DNA of 64,000 nucleotides, taken from Thelonectria olida. Taxonomy: Eukaryota > Ascomycota > Sordariomycetes > Hypocreales > Nectriaceae. Both the position numbers and the translations under genes were made by a program. Shown here one piece after another: positions 22,520-34,158 of this stretch. The DNA lies in NCBI GenBank assembly GCA_020736575.1, contig JAGPYM010000009.1, positions 434,001 through 498,000 on the forward strand. Reading direction: 5' to 3'. Under the pieces are notes generated by a model that saw nothing but the letters and a program-made list of their open reading frames with translations, had not been told where the DNA came from and did not search any database. Each line of letters starts with the position of its first letter. Positions within the stretch are counted from its first letter, which is position 1.

Positions 22520-25500
22520 GATGTCTGGAAGGGAGGGGTTGTGACCACGGGGACAGAAAGGAGAGGCTGAAGAGTGAAGAGAGACCCTCGTTGGACGCGC
22601 CGTGGTATGTGACGGAGAGACGGACCCTGAATTGTGAATAATTGCTCGAGGCCGAGCGAGCGCCACCAGACTCGATGGGGGTAGCAGTGGGATGGCAGAT
22701 GAGCTGGCAATGCTTCTTCGGGGAGTTGATCGGTGAGTCAGAACTCCAGTCAGTGCGTGACAGCGCTTCTTCATCCAAAGACTCAAGTAGTCCGGGGGGC
22801 CGTGGTTGGGATTGGGTCGAAAGGTGTCACACCCAAGAGGCCGTGGCGATGGTGCAATCCGTGGGGGAGCTGCGATTTTCTTGGAGTTGTGGGTTGAGAG
22901 GAAATGACAGGGAAAAGTACGACACTATCAAATTGAAGGCGGAACGCGGCGGAGTCACAGATAAAGCTCTACAACCGCCTCTACGAAGTGTTACTTGGGA
23001 TTGTGGGCGGGAAAAAAAGATGCGGGGGTCCCACCACGGAATAACAAATGCGACGAGACGGAGCTGTCATTTGCTTTACTTAATAAATGATTCGCGGGAA
23101 ATGAGATTTTTGGGGACCGAGGATCAATATGCAGAAAACAGATGGGTGGAATGGTATTGTGTGAAGTGATGCCATGTTGAAACAGTGCCTCATCAACGGA
23201 TGGGGAGACTTGTTCAAAATACGACAGAGATAGGATCGGTCCCATGATTGTTGGCTCACTCATCACTCTCTCATTCACTCACTTCTTCGCAGGTACTCAC
23301 AAGACCACCGAACTGGGACACGGATGACCTGGGCTTACATTAGTTTCAGACGGTGGACAGTGTAGCAACGGTCAACGACGGTCAGCCGGGGAGTTCATCC
23401 AGAATTAGACTTTGATCAACCAGCCCAATGAGGCCAACCTGAATCGTCATTCTCTGGTCAAATGGGTGGGGGCTGCCGTCCCATAACCTGTTCCCATTCG
23501 GACCAGAGAGAGAATCAAGCTGGAAGAGGTTTCCCGCTCTTGGCTCAGCTTGACAACTTCAAGTTAGAGCCATCATGTCGGGGAGACGGGCTCGCCGCAT
23601 CTTTGCTCTGCAGCCAAAGTGGGAAGGGTTCCTCCTAATGTCTCCATCGGAGAACAACACCGACGGTCCGGACCTCGTTAGCTTGTATGAGGCGACGTGT
23701 TGCAGTCAAGAATCTGTAAAGACCCGCTCATTGACTAATAGTTCGCCATAGACCAGTCCATGCGTAAAGACTCTGCCGTTACATGTCTCCGTACCTCTCG
23801 ACGAGTGGGTTTGTAGGCCGCAACCAGCGGGAGATGAATTGCCACACGCGACATCTTTCCTTTACGAGAGTTCCTTCACTAGAGGCCCCGCCTTCGCCTC
23901 CTCGGCGGCGGGGCACCTTGTGGCACAGTTGGTATTTCTCCATCGAGACTCACCTTGTTCCGCTCGGGTTTCGAACCTTCTGACTGGCCAAGAAGCTGAA
24001 GAGGCTCATGAGGCTCGACGGCATAGAAGGGAGAAAAGGGTGTCTCAAATAAAGATAGCTCAAGGATTGGGTGAGGAAAGGAATGCGAGAGTGCCCTCAT
24101 TCGATGGACAATAGTGGAGGACGGCGAACTGGTATTGGGTAGCATCAATTTACATGCTCAACAAGTCATTCCAAGTGGCGAGATCCAAGTAAGAACCTTA
24201 ATACTATAGTAGGAGTGGCAATGCGGGCGGGTACAGAATCTCGATCTCATATCCAGGACGGCCTGACGTACTTCGGAATGCAAGGCCTCCTGGATGGGGA
24301 CTGGATTCGAAGCTGCTGCTTTGCTCGTGCTGTACGAAGTAAAGAAAGAGGACGCAGAGAGACGATGTTGTTCAGTGAAACACTCTAGAGACTCTCGCAA
24401 TGGCAACTACTTACTAGCTTTAGCTGTGCAAAACACTCGTGAATATAAATGAGTCTAGACCTGATTGGCATGGATGGCTTCCCAGGCATACCCAATTTCG
24501 TAGGCCCCTGAAACGAAAGAGGAATGTTCCGGCCGGATTGACACTTCAGATAATGGAAGCTTAACTGCGTTCACTGGCCATGATGGATAGACAAGTTTCA
24601 TCATAGCAGTCTTTTCAATCTTTTTTACTAATTGGAGGTAAATTCTGAAGCATGTATGCCTTTAGGATGCTTCGTTACGACAGCTTCCCAAGACTTACTA
24701 AGAAGTTGGTCGTCAACATCAACATGGCTCTGGAACATATTTAATTGGAGCGGACAAAATGGCTACTTGACATCTCAAAGGACTAATATCATGTTGGAAA
24801 CTACATGATAGTTTCCAGTATGTTGTATGCGGACTAGGGCGGTTCAAAAGACGATCCGAATTGAACCGGAATTTGCGCTTGGGATAACAAATGCCGAGTC
24901 CAGTTAGTCCCTGTAACACGAGGATATCTGTCTCATCTTCCATATCTGACTCGAAGCTGGGGGCGCATTTGGAGTCTGTGTATTACATGTTATGTTGGCT
25001 TTACTTGCCTCAAGATATCTTCCATGATGTTAGAAGTAGCAATGCAACTGCGAGCCTAGTTCATCCTGCAATCTCTACCATCAACTTCAAAATTTCTTCT
25101 GAGATAAGGGTCTAAGACAGAGCTGATACTTGAGCAAACACCGTATGATATGATTCGCTCCAGTTCATCGGAATGTTCCCGAAGTCACCCAGGAGAGACG
25201 TGATGATGGCCTCTTCAGCTTGATTGACAATGCAGTCCTCAAAAGCAGGGACGGAAAGGCCCGATAGAAAGCATGATCGTGGGTAGCATACTATATCCAA
25301 CACTGCCTGCTCTTAATGGTGGTATTGGAATTAATGTTGCTTTGACTCGGCTCCTCTTGAGACACGCTTCATCTCACCACTCACCGGGCTGACTGCCTTG
25401 ATGCCAAAAACAACGTGATGACGAGGCTCCTGTACAATTATTTGTCCCCACTTAGAGGCGGCAGACTCATTTGGGTAGGTCGATTTCTCCCAGAATGCAC

Positions 25501-28500
25501 TTTTGTGTTGCCGCACCTGACTTGGGAGACTTGAATACGTAGGCCGGCGGTCGTACTCAGCGATCGATGCAAGCCAGAGCAGTCACGAAGCCCTCACCAA
25601 GAATCTAGCTTGCTTGAATACTCTTAAAAATAATGAAGATATCATCTATGGGGAAGGATTTGTTCGCTCCAGCGCCAAAAGGGCACCTGATGGGCTAGAG
25701 AGCAGAGGCGGATGCCAACTGCTGTGCACACATTCATCGATGAATAGAGCAGGCAAGCATCGATTTGAAAATTGACAGCACTATAATCTCCCTCTCAAAC
25801 GCACCTATGAATAGCAAAAAAACCAATGTTCGTCATTGCCCACTCAAGATGGACCAAGGCTTCGAGACCCTTACTGAACCGCATACTGCGAACAAAGATT
25901 CCTTCCCAAAACACAGGGTAATTAATACACAGTCATTACACCAGGAACTCCCATCAGTTTCATTCGATTCACTCACAAGCAACGAATTTATTTATCAAGA
26001 TACTCTACATTTCCTACTGAATGTCGCTATGACGCTTGGGTTGTGCTAACCATCTTGCCATCAGCTTCCCGAAGCACCTATACCATGATGCCATTAAGGA
26101 GGAAGCTTCTTGTCGGGGGCTTTGAGCGCCTGTGGAGATCTTGAACAAACTTGAAAATTTTCTAAATTAGGTGCGGATGACTGTCTAAGATTTGCCTCGT
26201 GGTTGTATCTCACCAACGGGTTTCTCATAAGAACTGATCTGTGCCAACGAACAAGGTTCGGCTTGGCATGTTGTAGTAGGAAGAGTTATGTTTTAATATG
26301 GAGGAGAAATCTTACTTATGTGAAATGATGAAGGTGTATATGGGTAATTTTATGAGATATTGCATCAATGATGTGAGAGTTAACGAGTCCTCGGTGGTCA
26401 AATGTTAGTCGAAGCAGACTACCAACATCCTAATATTAGTCTTGTTGGACTAACCAATAAAAGGATGACCTGACCTGGCCCATCAAGTTGAAACATGCGT
26501 GTCGAGCCTTGTTGTCTTATTCACCACGTTCTCGTCGATTCTTACCTCTCTCAACCACGGCTCTGTCGCCCTAAACCTATGCCATGATGCCCGACTTCCT
26601 CCTTGATAGAATTGAGGTCCGAATCCTCTCTCAATGTTTCTCTTCCTGCGAAACGCGCATGGCATCTCATGCTGAGGCTTGATATTGAGGGATGCCATGT
26701 CGTGGCAGAGTCCTCGCAGATATCTCAAGTCCGAACAGGAGGATCCTTGCCAACAACAATATACGTGGGTGGGTTTCCAACGGTCATGACACCTTTTTGT
26801 GTCCCTATTGTCAGATCACATATCCTTTGATAGGAAAGTAATGAAAAGAGTTTATTTGTCATCCCCGTTGATCATGAGCTTGGCATCATGTTTCATGTGC
26901 TTCATGACCCGTTGCACTTCCTCGTAAAGGCAGTCCTGTAGAGCACTACTGTTTACTGTGAATGTTGGCGATGCTACGTATGACGACACTCCAAATTTGA
27001 AGCTCATGCCAGGTAATCCATGTGTGTCCCATCTGTCCGTCCGTGTCCCGTCACAGGGCTATGACGAGCCCAAAGCCTGTGGCCTGGGAATATACTTGGT
27101 AGTCCAAGCTCTATTAAATGAAGGTCGTGTGAAAGAAACTCACAGTTACAGACATAATGCAACGGAGCTCGCTTATCGCCGTTTTGCTCCGTTCTCACAG
27201 ACTTTCTGGCTGCATGTTCCGGGGAGGAGCTCTTTTCGGCAGGATATCAAGACATGCACGGAAAGCCCTAAGAGGACCAGCAGCTCGTGAGGGGTTCTCG
27301 ACCAACAAGGATGATTTGAAATGATCTCCCTCATGGCGGTCAGCAAGTGGAACATGCTCTGGCGTTGAACAAAATATCTCGAGTTGTTTTAGCGCCGTGG
27401 AAGGGGCTCGGCGATCGGCCGGGCAGTGGCTTTTGCTTTGTTGCAGAGCGTGGCTGCGTTCACGTTGTGGGTTGCTGCATCGAGCATCGGCCGCTCGGAA
27501 AAAGAAAAGCACAAAAAAGAAAAGAGAGCAAGATGAAACAAGAGACAGGGCGCGTCCACGTTTTTCGGGGGTGAGGGGACGGGGACGGGAACGGGGACTG
27601 GGGGCGGCCTGTTCTCTTTCCATGGGCATGACGAGAGCATGCAAGGGCTGGAGATTGCGACAAAGGGAAAAGTAAAGCAAGGCCGCTTGTTTCTATTCAT
27701 GGCACCGGCAATGTTCTAGAATGGAGAATGTTTGCTTTTCATTGTTCATCGTGAATGAAGGCCGAAAGAGGTTGCGTAGGCTGGTTTGCTGGCGAGAGCC
27801 TCTTTTCTTGCTCTCAAATACTTGTGCAGGCGCGGGTCAAACCCCTCTTCTGAGTCGTCTCCTCTCTTCCAAGACCAAGTGGATTTCTGCCAACAGTTCA
27901 GTGAAGCTCCTCGCCATCCTGTTGGCTGCTGTTGCTGCATCATTCGCCTAGTGTTCCTGGTCAACATGAAGTTACAATGATCCAGGCTGTTGGATGGAGG
28001 TGGTGGGCGACGTGCAAAGACCCTTGCCGTTTCCCGTTTAGCTGCGCGATGGTTGCCGATAGCTCTTTGGGCTAGAAGTCTCGAGGCGTCGGTGTCCGCA
28101 TTGTCGGGCGAGCTAGGCGACCTAACGAGGAGCAGGCGATCGGTCGGGGCAGTGTCGTTTCGACTTTCGGATCCGTGAAGCCACGTTTGCGGCCACTAAC
28201 TAGGAGCTTTTCTTCTTTCTTATTTCGGCGAGGAGACGACGAGAGGACGGCATCGCCAGCTTGATTCGTCTCAGCATTCACGCGTGGCAAACAGGAAGAG
28301 GCCAAGAGGGCCAGCAGACTTGGTCATGTGCTTGCTCCTTCCTTCCCACTGTGAATGGGCGGATGGGCAGGAGTGTGTGAGGAGCTGCCCCATGTCGAAA
28401 ATGTTTCGCTGCTTCCCTCCCATTCCCTGATTTGCTGATGAGTCTGGTTTGCCCCGGCGTCATCCGAGCGGGGCCTGGTCGAAACGCTGTCGGTTTCATC

Positions 28501-30328
28501 TTGGCCCAGCAGTTGGCCTATCACTTGCAGCCGCTCCATCCTAGGGACCCTGGGACGTCTCACCGTTTCACCCCTGTGCTACCCAGCAACCAAGCAGCAA
28601 GCTACCAGCGCGGGAGGGTTGCTTTCTGCACCGGCGTCTGACGTTTTTCATTGCCCATCACGTTTGTTGATCTCTTGGCTGCTCTTGCTCATGGTTTCGG
28701 TTGGCGAAGACATACGTACGTAGCTACGTACGTTGACGACCTCGGTACGGTGCTTGCAAACCTAATTACGATGCCTCATAATCTCGTTGAGACAGACGGA
28801 ATAATTCTTGGTCGACCAGGGCACACGATATCGACCGGTCAGTCTCAGGTCTTCACTCCATTCTCTCGGGTGCATACGTTGCGACACGAAGAAGATGCAC
28901 ACCAACGAAAACGGAATGACTGCCAAAAACGAGGTCCAATAACTTGCAAGCACGAGCCCGGGCATGTGGGAAAATGAAATGGAAAAGGATATGCACGCCC
29001 TGTGACGTGCTCGTGGGTATCGAGAAGCGCATCCGTCGTCATGGCTCTCGTGGGCGATTCAGCAGCTCTGTCCATGGCTGTGGTACTGACTAGAGTCGCG
29101 TTCAAGCATTCCAGCGTCAAGCTCCCTCATCACTGATTAGACCCTTGCTGTGACAGATGGCTCTTCATTTCCTCGCCGGTCCAAAATAGCATCCCAATCA
29201 GTTTCCCTGCTCCAAAGGACAGAACTCATGCCCAGGCAGGTATCCATCCATGTATGTAAGCCCAGGCGACACAAGCGGGCAACCTAATGCGAGCAGCAGC
29301 CAAACAAGAAACAACAAGAAGCAATAACAAAGATCATTATTGCCCTCCCTCGCATTATCGTAATGTGCACATCCAATCCGCACGCTGCCTTCCACTACCT
29401 ACCTTAATAATAATTATTCCATTCATTACCTCTTTCGTAGCTACCGTAATCTCGACCCCGTCATTTCATGCAAAGACCGCCGCAGCAGGTTTCAACTGGC
29501 ATCCCTCCGGCGTCTAATGCCACCTCTCCGACGTCCACCACCATATTACTACAGGGGACCCCCCTCTCGCGTCGCCCAATCGTGCAGCCCCAAGACGCCA
29601 AACCCGCCTACCTGAACCACCCTAACCAAAGGCCGGCACCACCTCACCGTCAGGTACCCTGGTCAGCGAGGTACCCCGAAGAGCTGGCCCTGTACCGCAT
29701 GATCGGCGGCGATCTCTTCAGTGTCTGAGGTACTGTTGTGTAGGCGTCCAACGGTAGGTACCTGCTTCTGAACGCCCACCGTCCTCCCCCTCCTCTCGTC
29801 CCCTGCACCTCCCGCCCCCCTGTTCCTGGCCTGCCAAAGCATCCCACCCATCCCCAATTCCCAAGCCCGGGCATGCTCGCCCATGGATCCCGACCACGTC
29901 CCCGACGTGGTAATCCTTCTAAAATACTCCCTCTCCTGGTTTGTCTCGCCTTCTTCCGTCTCTTGCTTGTGACCCTTCCCTTTCGCCTTTGGCATCGCCA
30001 AAACTTTCACTTTCTTCCCCCCCTCCGCCGTTTTGGCATTCCTGCGTTGATCGCATCTACCCCCCTTCGCCATTACTAATAATCTCCCGGAGTCTTTGTG
30101 TGATGCTCTGAGCTATAACCGCGCGCAGCGACACCCTTTGACTCCCATAATTATCCGTGGCTGAGCCTGGAAAGTCCCTATTCGGGCACCACCTTGCCCA
30201 ACCGACGACAAACGAACAACAACAAACGACGACGAGTTGAGACCCTTTCTCTATCGACAGACGAGCTCCCGGTCCCAGTTTCCCATTAATCGCCAGGCCG
30301 TTGATCGCCCGGCCCTTAGTTTCACAAT
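22520..30328. other. Gene-poor 7.8-kb stretch
   Basis: This is the largest gap in the window, between divergently oriented prephenate dehydratase and STE11. Roughly 24.1-27.1 kb is AT-richer, and its open frames are short, interrupted and without recognisable domains. It could hold decayed genes. About 27.3-30.3 kb is GC-richer and has no convincing gene. It contains a small-ORF candidate at 26852-27007 and a tRNA-like relic near 23914-23990. The part next to 30.3 kb is probably the STE11 promoter and leader. Confidence 0.55.
26852..27007 (-). CDS. Possible small protein, 51 residues
   Basis: An ATG-to-TAA frame of 52 codons encodes a mixed hydrophobic then amphipathic, Lys/His/Met-rich sequence: MSFKFGVSSYVASPTFTVNS at the start and YEEVQRVMKHMKHDAKLM near the end. 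The C-terminal part predicts a charged helix, which is more protein-like than the surrounding short frames. It could also be the last exon of a decayed gene. No family is recognised and no start context or promoter supports it strongly. Confidence 0.25.
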   Translation of the reverse strand: MSFKFGVSSYVASPTFTVNSSALQDCLYEEVQRVMKHMKHDAKLMINGDDK

Positions 30329-33097
30329 ATGGCCATGCTCGCTTCGAAATCGTCATTTCCAGCTGGTCTCAGCACCTCGAATCTCGCTCCTTCATCCTCC
30401 CAGTCAAGTATGCCTCCCCCGCGGAGAGCTCCCACGATGCCCACCACCAGCCAAATCTACGCCAGCCCCACCGAGTCCGACTTCGACGACGACGGTCCTG
30501 ACTCTGTTAAGAACTGGGATGAGGACAGGGTGTGCGAGTACCTTCGCAGTGTCAAGTGTGGCGAGTATGAGAAGTTGTTTCGAAAGAACCATATTAATGG
30601 CGAGAACCTTTTGGAGATGGACAAGGAGGTCCTCAAGGAGATGGGAATCGAAAAGGTCGGAGATCGCGTTCGTCTTTTCCTCGGCATCAAGAAGCTGAGG
30701 ACCAAGGCCTACGCAAATCAGAAGAAGCGACACAGGGTAGGTAGACCCGACAGTGCTGATATTACACAAAGCTTAGCTGATTATTGCGCTCAGGACTCCT
30801 TTGCTGGCCTTGACATCCACGTCACTGGCCCTCCTGGTGCTTCGCCGCGCCCACCCAACACCGCCAGGAGTGTTCCTTCACCTGTCGCGAACAAGCGATA
30901 CTCGAGACAGATCGATCTGTCTGGAGCTTTCGACATCACTAGCCTCGGCTCCCGTCCCAATTCTCCCCTGCCCGGTGGCGAGGTTCGAGCCGTCCGGCAA
31001 CAAAGGTATCCCCACGGCGCTGCCTATCACCCCAATGTGGCGTCTTCGGCTTCAAGACATGCGGGCTCGTCCCCAGATATCCCGGCAAACCGTCTGGTAA
31101 CGACCCATACCAGGAATAATTCCAGTATGGATGGTTCGCTGATGGCTGCCTTACCACAGGGTCAAGATGTTATTCGCGTTATTTCTACCGGCGGTGTGAC
31201 TAAAGTGGTCAAAATCGCCGACTGCAATACGTGCGCAGAAGTCATGCGTGTAACACTACGAAAATTCGCGCTTCGCGAAGATCACGAACGAAACTACTGC
31301 TTCTGGGTTCTCGCCGGTATCGACCCCGATCCCGGCCAATGTCGACGCCTGGGCGACACGGAGCTTTGGCGCGTTATCAAAGACCAACGCCGCCCCGAAC
31401 GAAACCGCCTAATCCTAAGGAGAGTTCCTGCTGGCGAACCCGGTGATGCAGAGCTGCAACGAGCCGCCGCCATTGCTCTCGAAGAGGAACAACAGAAGCA
31501 TGCCCGGAACCTGGAGAGCGTCGACAAGCGCAGTCAGCTTAAGGTCCAGAAGATGCTGGGAGAGAAGTGGAATGATCAGCTTCAGCAACCACTGTCCCCC
31601 TTGTCCTTCCAGGACCGAGAGCGGAACGTGCAAACTGCCGCCCAAGATCTGGAACGTCCAGCCCCAAGTCCCCCGCTTCAACCCACGCGTCGCAAGGTGC
31701 TCCGGCAGTTTGGTGGTCTCCGACCGCCCAGCGAGCTCATTGCTTCTGACCTGACTTCGTACTTCCCGGACCATACCAAGGAGGACATTGACCGAACTGC
31801 CCGGCTGTCCATGAGACGATCGACCCGTCTCAGCAAAGTCAACAGTCGGCTCAGCGTTGCTAGCAGCCTCAGCTTTGCCTCCAGCGTTACCGACGCGCCC
31901 CCCATTCCCACCATAGCGGACTCCTGGTTGAATGCAAACTCCCAGATCGCCAAGATTCGTCCTCGAGGGCCTCATGGCTATAACCGCGACTCGGTGACGT
32001 CCGCAATGCTGGATACCCTCCAGGAGGAGTCTCCTATCGAGCCTAACCGCAAGTCGTACGTGTCGTTCACTGAGAGCAATTCGGATTCGACTGCTTTGAG
32101 CGTTACCGACCCTGAAGGCAACACGACAACTACGAGTTACTTTGATGGCGACACGTCAACTGGCTCCGGATCTTTCCAGGAACTCCAGCAGCGACTGACG
32201 GATGACGGAGATGACGTGGACGAGGAGTTGCAGAGCTTCTTGGCAGGAGAGTCCTGGGACGATAACAAGTGGATGAAGGGCGCGTTGATCGGACAGGGAT
32301 CATTCGGGTGTGTCTACTTGGCGCTGCATGCGGTGACGGGTGAGTTGTTGGCCGTGAAGCAGGTCGAGGCGCCGGCTCCCGGTGCCAACAGCCAGAGTGA
32401 CTCTCGCAAGAAGAGCATGATTGAGGCCCTCAAGAGGGAAATCAGTCTGCTGCGTGACCTTCGACACCCCAACATTGTGCAGTACTTGGGATGCAGCTCG
32501 TCGACAGAGTACCTCAATATTTTCCTCGAGTATGTGCCCGGTGGCTCAGTGCAGACCATGCTCAACTCATACGGAGCCCTGCCGGAGCCACTGGTGCGTA
32601 GCTTTGTGAGACAGATCCTGACGGGACTTTCTTACCTGCACAACCGAGACATTATCCATCGAGATATCAAGGGTGCCAACATTCTGGTGGATAACAAGGG
32701 AACGATTAAGATTTCCGATTTTGGTATTTCGAAGAAGCTGGAGGCGACCAACATTCTCAATGGTGCCAACAACAACAAGCACCGCCCATCGCTTCAAGGC
32801 TCCGTCTTCTGGATGGCGCCCGAGGTGGTCAAGCAGACCTCTTATACTCGCAAGGCTGACATTTGGTCACTTGGGTGCCTCGTTGTGGAAATGTTTACGG
32901 GCAGCCACCCGTTCCCCGACTGCAGCCAACTGCAGGCCATCTTTAAGATCGGAGGAGGCAAGGCAACTCCCACCATTCCCGACCATGCCAGCGAGCATGC
33001 CAAGGCCTTCCTCAATCAGACTTTTGAGATTGACCACGACCTGCGGCCCAGTGCAGATGAGCTTATGCTCAGCCCCTTCCTGGTTCCCATTACTTAA
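30329..33097 (+). CDS. STE11: Ste11-type MAP kinase kinase kinase
   Basis: Two exons, 30329-30736 and 30794-33097, give about 903 residues. The 57-nt intron (GTAGGT..CAG) has no stop and preserves frame, so the locus also reads straight through as 922 codons. The product is the MAPKKK of the mating/invasive-growth cascade (family: Ste11, Byr2, SteC, NRC-1), expected to phosphorylate a Ste7-type MAPKK. Order: Ser/Pro-rich N-terminus, SAM domain (about 60-125, WDEDRVCEYLRSVKCGEYEK) for Ste50 binding, Ras-association-like domain (about 250-340), an inhibitory-region block FGGLRPPSELIASDLTSYF, and a C-terminal kinase with GQGSFGCVYLA, catalytic loop HRDIKGANILVD, DFG and the activation segment GSVFWMAPEVV. 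An alternative start at Met 28 is possible. The key catalytic residues are present, so it should be active. Confidence 0.95.
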   Translation: MAMLASKSSFPAGLSTSNLAPSSSQSSMPPPRRAPTMPTTSQIYASPTESDFDDDGPDSVKNWDEDRVCEYLRSVKCGEYEKLFRKNHINGENLLEMDKEVLKEMGIEKVGDRVRLFLGIKKLRTKAYANQKKRHRVGRPDSADITQSLADYCAQDSFAGLDIHVTGPPGASPRPPNTARSVPSPVANKRYSRQIDLSGAFDITSLGSRPNSPLPGGEVRAVRQQRYPHGAAYHPNVASSASRHAGSSPDIPANRLVTTHTRNNSSMDGSLMAALPQGQDVIRVISTGGVTKVVKIADCNTCAEVMRVTLRKFALREDHERNYCFWVLAGIDPDPGQCRRLGDTELWRVIKDQRRPERNRLILRRVPAGEPGDAELQRAAAIALEEEQQKHARNLESVDKRSQLKVQKMLGEKWNDQLQQPLSPLSFQDRERNVQTAAQDLERPAPSPPLQPTRRKVLRQFGGLRPPSELIASDLTSYFPDHTKEDIDRTARLSMRRSTRLSKVNSRLSVASSLSFASSVTDAPPIPTIADSWLNANSQIAKIRPRGPHGYNRDSVTSAMLDTLQEESPIEPNRKSYVSFTESNSDSTALSVTDPEGNTTTTSYFDGDTSTGSGSFQELQQRLTDDGDDVDEELQSFLAGESWDDNKWMKGALIGQGSFGCVYLALHAVTGELLAVKQVEAPAPGANSQSDSRKKSMIEALKREISLLRDLRHPNIVQYLGCSSSTEYLNIFLEYVPGGSVQTMLNSYGALPEPLVRSFVRQILTGLSYLHNRDIIHRDIKGANILVDNKGTIKISDFGISKKLEATNILNGANNNKHRPSLQGSVFWMAPEVVKQTSYTRKADIWSLGCLVVEMFTGSHPFPDCSQLQAIFKIGGGKATPTIPDHASEHAKAFLNQTFEIDHDLRPSADELMLSPFLVPIT

Positions 33098-34158
33098 TGA
33101 CAAGGACGGTGGCCGTGGTCTTTGACTTTGATGAGTTAGACGGGGAGCCGAGATGTATCACGGGGAAGACGAAAGATGATACGAGTGAGTTGGGGAGCTG
33201 AGAGAAGAGAGATTGATTTCAAGGCTCTCAGGCGGTGGCAAACATGCATCTTTGGGGGCCCTTGAATAAAGGGGTGGCTGGGGCAAGGCAGTGACCAGCA
33301 TGGGTCTGGTAGGAGAGGATGTAATCTGAAGAACGACGAAAGGTTGTAATGAGAGAGGACAACGGAAAGGAAAGGAAAGGGATTCACGCTTTGATGATAT
33401 GACTTGGTGGATAATCACGCTCGCTTTGCTTTTAGAAAACTTGCATGCACGGCTCAGTCAGGACGGCATTTTTTTAGAGATACCAGAAAGGAAAGCATTC
33501 TGGAGGATGGTATTAACGGGAGGGGATACAAGGAGTTTAGGGAGAATTAGCCACCAACCAGCTACCTTGGGGATGATGAATGTAAGGAAAGTTTACAAGC
33601 TGCATGAGTTGTCTCTGGCTACCTATCCAGGCATGTGTGTCTTGACTATGTATGCACCTAATCATGTGTTGTGGTGTTTGCATGTGTCCTATGTCCGAAT
33701 CCGAGTTCCCAGCCACAGCCAACGGCCACGCATAAAGCCGTCAGTCCTAGCCTAGAACTATTCTGACTGTAGTTGTTGTTTGCTGCCTTGTTATTTCCAC
33801 TTTGCTTTGTTGCGTGACAACAGTTGTCTGGGACTTTGGTTTGGCAGTGGATCGATTCAAGCCTTCTTTTTGGGGGCCTTTTGGGGGCCGGAGTGGTTTG
33901 CCTTGCTGCCTGCCTACTTTCAAGGCTTGGGTACCCAAATCCACAAAGGGATTAATTCAAGGCTTTTAGTTCAGGCCTCCGGTGGCTTCTTTTCTTAAGT
34001 GCCCTATCAACTCAACTACTAGTTAGCTTCTTTTTCTTCATCTTCATACTGTATCCTTGTTCTTACTTGACCTACCTACTTACAAGAAGAAAAAAACGCC
34101 CAACCTTGGCTCACACCTAGAGTCCTTCAAACACTAAGAAAAAAAAAACACTACAAGA
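33098..34158. other. Intergenic region
   Basis: This 1.06-kb region lies between the STE11 stop and the cyclotransferase-like start. The last 130 bp are A-rich with two poly-A runs (34086-34097 and 34138-34149), as in a fungal 5' leader. No gene is supported. Confidence 0.5.

Noticed and set aside
24158..25516. Possible decayed multi-exon gene on the - strand, considered as a cytochrome P450 relic
   Set aside because: One short piece looked faintly P450-like, but neither the heme-binding Cys motif nor the ExxR motif could be found and adjoining pieces did not fit.
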